Below, one piece after another: positions 6,575 to 9,343 of a stretch of DNA of 9,343 nt. Source of the stretch: an uncultured Gammaproteobacteria bacterium (GTDB lineage Bacteria; Pseudomonadota; Gammaproteobacteria; Pseudomonadales; Azotimanducaceae_A); the NCBI GenBank assembly GCA_913049565.1, contig CAJWZG010000102.1, forward strand, positions 1 to 9,343. The letters are read 5' to 3'. A program made the translations under genes and the position numbers. Position 1 is the stretch's first letter. The number at the start of each line of letters is the position of its first letter. The notes beneath the pieces are model-generated. The model did no database searches and was not told the DNA's origin. It saw only the letters and a program-made list of their open reading frames with translations.

Positions 6575-8817
6575 AATGGTTTAGAAATGCCACTCAGTGG
6601 GGCGTCTTTGAAGTTTGTGTCGATAAAGAAAAGATCGTCGAAGTGCGAGGAGTTGCACAAGACCCAGAACCCTCGCCGATTGGCCAAACGCTCGTGGATG
6701 GCATTCAGCACTCGACTCGTATTCGACGACCGGCGATTCGACGAGGTTGGTTAGAGGCAAAAGATCGGGGTCGTAGCCAGCGCGGTGTTGATGAGTTTTG
6801 CGATGTTCCATGGGATGAAGCCCTTGAGCTGGCAGCGGCAGAATTGAAGCGCGTGGCCGAGATCCATGGAAATACGGCCATCTTTGGCGGCTCCTACGGT
6901 TGGGCGAGCGCGGGTCGATTCCATCACGCTCAATCCCAACTGCACCGCTTTATCAATCTGATGGGCGGCTGCACGCGTGCGATGAACTCCTACAGCACTG
7001 CTGCAGCTCAAGTAATTTTGCCTCATATCATTGCACCGTGGCCTCAGATGGAGTTGCAACAAACCACGCTGGAAAGTGTGGTCGAGCATACTGAGCTATT
7101 TGTGGCCTTTGGCGGCCTGCCTGAACGAAACGCGCAGGTTGCCTACGGTGGGGTAACCGAACATCGAACAGGAATAGATTTACGTCGCGCGCAGGAGGCG
7201 GGTGTTGAGTTCATTAATATTTCGCCGGTTGCTCAGGATGTCGACCCCCAACTGAACGCGTCGTGGCTGGCGCCTGTGCCCGGAACCGATGTGGCGCTTA
7301 TGCTCGGGTTAGCCTACGTGCTAGAAGCTAAAGGTCTTACAGCGGTAAAGTTTCTGAGTTCGCATTGCGTTGGATACGAACAGGTTAGGGCATATCTTCT
7401 GGGTTTTGAGGACGGCATTGCGAAAACGCCCCAATGGGCTGCAAACATCTGTGATGTAGGCGCTGATGATATCGAGGCGTTAGCAATAAAGATGGCTCAA
7501 AAGAGGACCTTTCTCACCGCGGCGTGGGCATTGCAGCGCGGTGATCATGGCGAACAACCCTATTGGATGCTTGCAACATTAGCTGCGATGTTAGGTCAAA
7601 TAGGGCAATCAGGCGGAGGCTTCGGCTTTGGGTACAGTGCCGAGGCGTTTGTTGGCACTAATTACAAACGGTTCAACTGGGCCACGTTTCCAAAAGGTAG
7701 GAACCCCACTGGCTTTGCCATACCAGTGGCCCGAATCGCAGACATGTTGCTTAATCCCGGTACAGAGATTCAGTACGACGGGCAAAGCATCGAATACCCT
7801 GAAACCAAACTCATATATTGGGCAGGCGGTAATCCATTTCATCACCATCAAGATCTTAACCGTCTGGTCAAAGGATGGCGCCGCCCTGATACGGTAATCG
7901 TAAATGAGCCATGGTGGACGCCTGTTGCGCAGTGGGCCGACATCGTATTTCCTGCGACAACCTCACTAGAACGCGCCGATATTTGTGCCTCAAGCCATGA
8001 TCCTTATGCGCATTACATGGAGCAGGCGCTGGCCCCGCAATTTGATGCACGTTCTGATCATCAGATATTCGCTGGGTTAGCTCAAAAGCTCGGCCTGTAT
8101 GAAGAATTTACGGAAAATAAGAGCGAGGATGAGTGGCTGAGGGGGATGTGGGACCGGTCGAACGATCTGGCAAAGCAGCAAGGGTTTGAACTTCCCACAT
8201 TTGAAAGCTGGCAAGCGTCTGGCGTTTATCGGTTGCCAGACGAACCACGGGATCGAGATTGGCTAGCCGATTTTCGTGAGGATCCTGAGCGTTTTGGGTT
8301 GAAAACGCCCTCAGGAAAGTTAGAACTCTATTCGAAAACCCTTGCGAGCTTTAGATATACAGACGGCCCCGGGCACGCCACTTGGTTAGAACCGCTGGAG
8401 TGGCGGGAGACGGATCGTCTCCGTTACCCCCTCCACCTTTTGTCGCCGCAGCCCAAACGTCGACTGCACAGCCAACTTGATCAGAGTGAGTATAGTCAGG
8501 CGGGTAAAATCGATGGGAGAGAAGTATTAACGATGCATCCTAAAACCGCTGCCCTTCGACGGTTAAATGCTGGAGATGTGGTGCGAGTGTTTAATGACCG
8601 CGGGGCCTGTTTGGCAGGTCTAGCGATTGATATTAGCCAGCGAATTGACACGGTAATTTTACCAACTGGAGCCTGGTTTAAGCCATGTCCAGAGTCAGGA
8701 CTGGAACTAAACGGCAATCCCAATGTATTAACACGCGACAAGGGCACATCTCAGTTAGCGCAGGGACCAACTGCTCACACCTGTTTGGTTCAAGTGGAAA
8801 AACACATCGATGGTTAG
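6571..8817 (+). CDS. bisC: BisC-like molybdopterin oxidoreductase (biotin / methionine sulfoxide reductase family)
   Basis: This is a DMSO-reductase-family enzyme with bis-MGD molybdenum cofactor that probably reduces an S- or N-oxide. At 748 residues it resembles E. coli BisC end to end: TQWGVFEVCV (8-17), GGSYGWASAGRFHHAQSQLH (106-125), PGTDVALMLG (237-246), WALQRGDHGEQPYW (319-332), GGNPFHHHQD (419-428), and a dinucleotide-binding C-terminal domain from about 620 (LHLLSPQPKRRLHSQLDQ). Tyr109, Trp111 and Ser142 match Tyr114, Trp116 and the Mo-ligand Ser147 of Rhodobacter DMSO reductase at a constant offset of 5. Having the Tyr argues against a TorA-type TMAO reductase. There is no N-terminal Cys cluster for a 4Fe-4S centre and no Tat signal, so it should be cytoplasmic, as BisC is. 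ATGA overlap with the barrel gene and only a weak AGG upstream suggest coupled translation. Exact substrate is not readable from sequence. Confidence 0.9.
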   Translation: MKWFRNATQWGVFEVCVDKEKIVEVRGVAQDPEPSPIGQTLVDGIQHSTRIRRPAIRRGWLEAKDRGRSQRGVDEFCDVPWDEALELAAAELKRVAEIHGNTAIFGGSYGWASAGRFHHAQSQLHRFINLMGGCTRAMNSYSTAAAQVILPHIIAPWPQMELQQTTLESVVEHTELFVAFGGLPERNAQVAYGGVTEHRTGIDLRRAQEAGVEFINISPVAQDVDPQLNASWLAPVPGTDVALMLGLAYVLEAKGLTAVKFLSSHCVGYEQVRAYLLGFEDGIAKTPQWAANICDVGADDIEALAIKMAQKRTFLTAAWALQRGDHGEQPYWMLATLAAMLGQIGQSGGGFGFGYSAEAFVGTNYKRFNWATFPKGRNPTGFAIPVARIADMLLNPGTEIQYDGQSIEYPETKLIYWAGGNPFHHHQDLNRLVKGWRRPDTVIVNEPWWTPVAQWADIVFPATTSLERADICASSHDPYAHYMEQALAPQFDARSDHQIFAGLAQKLGLYEEFTENKSEDEWLRGMWDRSNDLAKQQGFELPTFESWQASGVYRLPDEPRDRDWLADFREDPERFGLKTPSGKLELYSKTLASFRYTDGPGHATWLEPLEWRETDRLRYPLHLLSPQPKRRLHSQLDQSEYSQAGKIDGREVLTMHPKTAALRRLNAGDVVRVFNDRGACLAGLAIDISQRIDTVILPTGAWFKPCPESGLELNGNPNVLTRDKGTSQLAQGPTAHTCLVQVEKHIDG

Positions 8818-9343
8818 CATGGCCGATTCTAGTTGTTCGTAGGATCCTTGAAGGCCAAGTTATTCTCGAGCGACGCATTATTGAGATGAACTTCCAAGTT
8901 ATGTTCAGTTGCTGCTTTTTCTGAGACCTTGGCGTCTGGCTCGGAATTAACGCTATCCATTCCAGCCGAACGGGTACGTATAAACACACCGTTCTACGTT
9001 CAAGGGGCCGCCAAAGCTTCCAAAATGAAATGCAAAGTGGCGCGAATCGAAGTCTAAAACTCTTCGTCGGACTATCTCCGCAATTGCCGGCACTAGATCG
9101 GGAGTCGTGCCTCAAACGTCCTGGTGCCATGGGTAGAACCAAGGTGAGTAATTGCGCTGTGTTCAGCATCGCCAGCGGTTTCACTGTTTAGGCTGCGCGG
9201 TCTGTAAGTGAGGAGACCCCGAAAAAGTCACTCACATTCGAGTCAGGGCCAGCGACGAGTTCACGTAGGAAAACTTCACCCACAACAGTCCAGCTCTTTG
9301 TCGTAGCGCCAGTACCTGGCTCCTTTAGTGTTGACGAAGAGAT
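8818..9343. other. 526-base right-hand tail with no supportable gene
   Basis: No convincing start/RBS/ORF combination exists on either strand. On the minus strand, protein-like stretches appear in changing frames and are interrupted by stops: an open frame from the right edge to a TAA at 9188-9190 (51 codons), 9093-9188 (31 codons), 8953-9111 (52 codons) and 8829-8960 (43 codons from an ATG without a spaced RBS). This pattern suits either a decayed gene or repeat, or chance. CCAAGTTAT occurs twice as a direct repeat (8855-8863 and 8894-8902). GAACGG/CCGTTC (8968-8973, 8989-8994) is a short inverted repeat. No clear terminator for the molybdoenzyme gene was found; the only T-run (8916-8920) lacks a good stem. 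Confidence 0.5.

Noticed and set aside
8911..8921. GCTGCTTTTTC as a terminator for the molybdoenzyme gene.
   Set aside because: Only a 3-bp stem (CAG/CTG) precedes the T-run, which is too weak to call.
8685..8924. 79-codon plus-strand ORF across the end of the molybdoenzyme gene.
   Set aside because: Most of it is an out-of-frame shadow of the conserved C-terminal domain, and the rest lies in the degenerate tail.
8678..9184. 168-codon minus-strand ORF starting at GTG, overlapping the 3' end of the molybdoenzyme gene by 140 bases.
   Set aside because: It overlaps a well-supported gene antisense, has no good ribosome-binding site, and its composition (many Arg, Leu, Trp and Cys) resembles non-coding translation.
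9188..9343. 51-codon open frame on the minus strand reaching the right edge, as a possible gene 3' end.
   Set aside because: The plus strand is equally open over the same bases with similar codon bias and no family is recognised, so it is kept only as a finding.

Overview
The window looks like chromosomal DNA of a marine-type gammaproteobacterium. The evidence is a sodium-pump oxaloacetate decarboxylase in the order oadG-oadA-oadB, a bacterial tRNA-Arg behind a stringent-type promoter, and a Gram-negative outer-membrane beta-barrel protein. Genus cannot be decided from the sequence. Base composition looks close to even throughout, with no obvious foreign island in the coding part.

Layout: positions 1-53 hold the 5' part of a tRNA-Arg(ACG) on the minus strand, cut by the left edge, with its promoter at about 79-107. 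Reading away from it on the plus strand are oadG (202-441), oadA (530-2329) and oadB (2377-3510), the gamma, alpha and beta subunits of a membrane-bound, biotin-dependent, sodium-extruding oxaloacetate decarboxylase. OadA transfers the carboxyl group to its biotin, OadB decarboxylates carboxybiotin and exports Na+, and OadG holds the complex together. A hairpin and promoter-like -10 boxes follow oadB. The next two genes overlap by ATGA. The first (3587-6574) is a large exported protein with an N-terminal SPOR peptidoglycan-binding domain, a CBM9-like domain and a DUF5916-type outer-membrane barrel. The second (6571-8817) is a cytoplasmic molybdopterin enzyme of the BisC/DMSO-reductase family. 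The last 526 bases (8818-9343) hold no gene I can support, only broken protein-like stretches on the minus strand.

The oad genes form a clear functional unit. The barrel and molybdoenzyme genes are physically coupled, but no established pathway joins them, so this pair is the least explained part of the window. A BisC-type enzyme can reduce biotin sulfoxide or methionine sulfoxide, so a link to the biotin-dependent decarboxylase next door is conceivable but speculative. The other points worth a second look are a His-to-Gln change at a predicted metal ligand of OadA, a perfect intragenic hairpin in the barrel gene, and the decayed right-hand tail.
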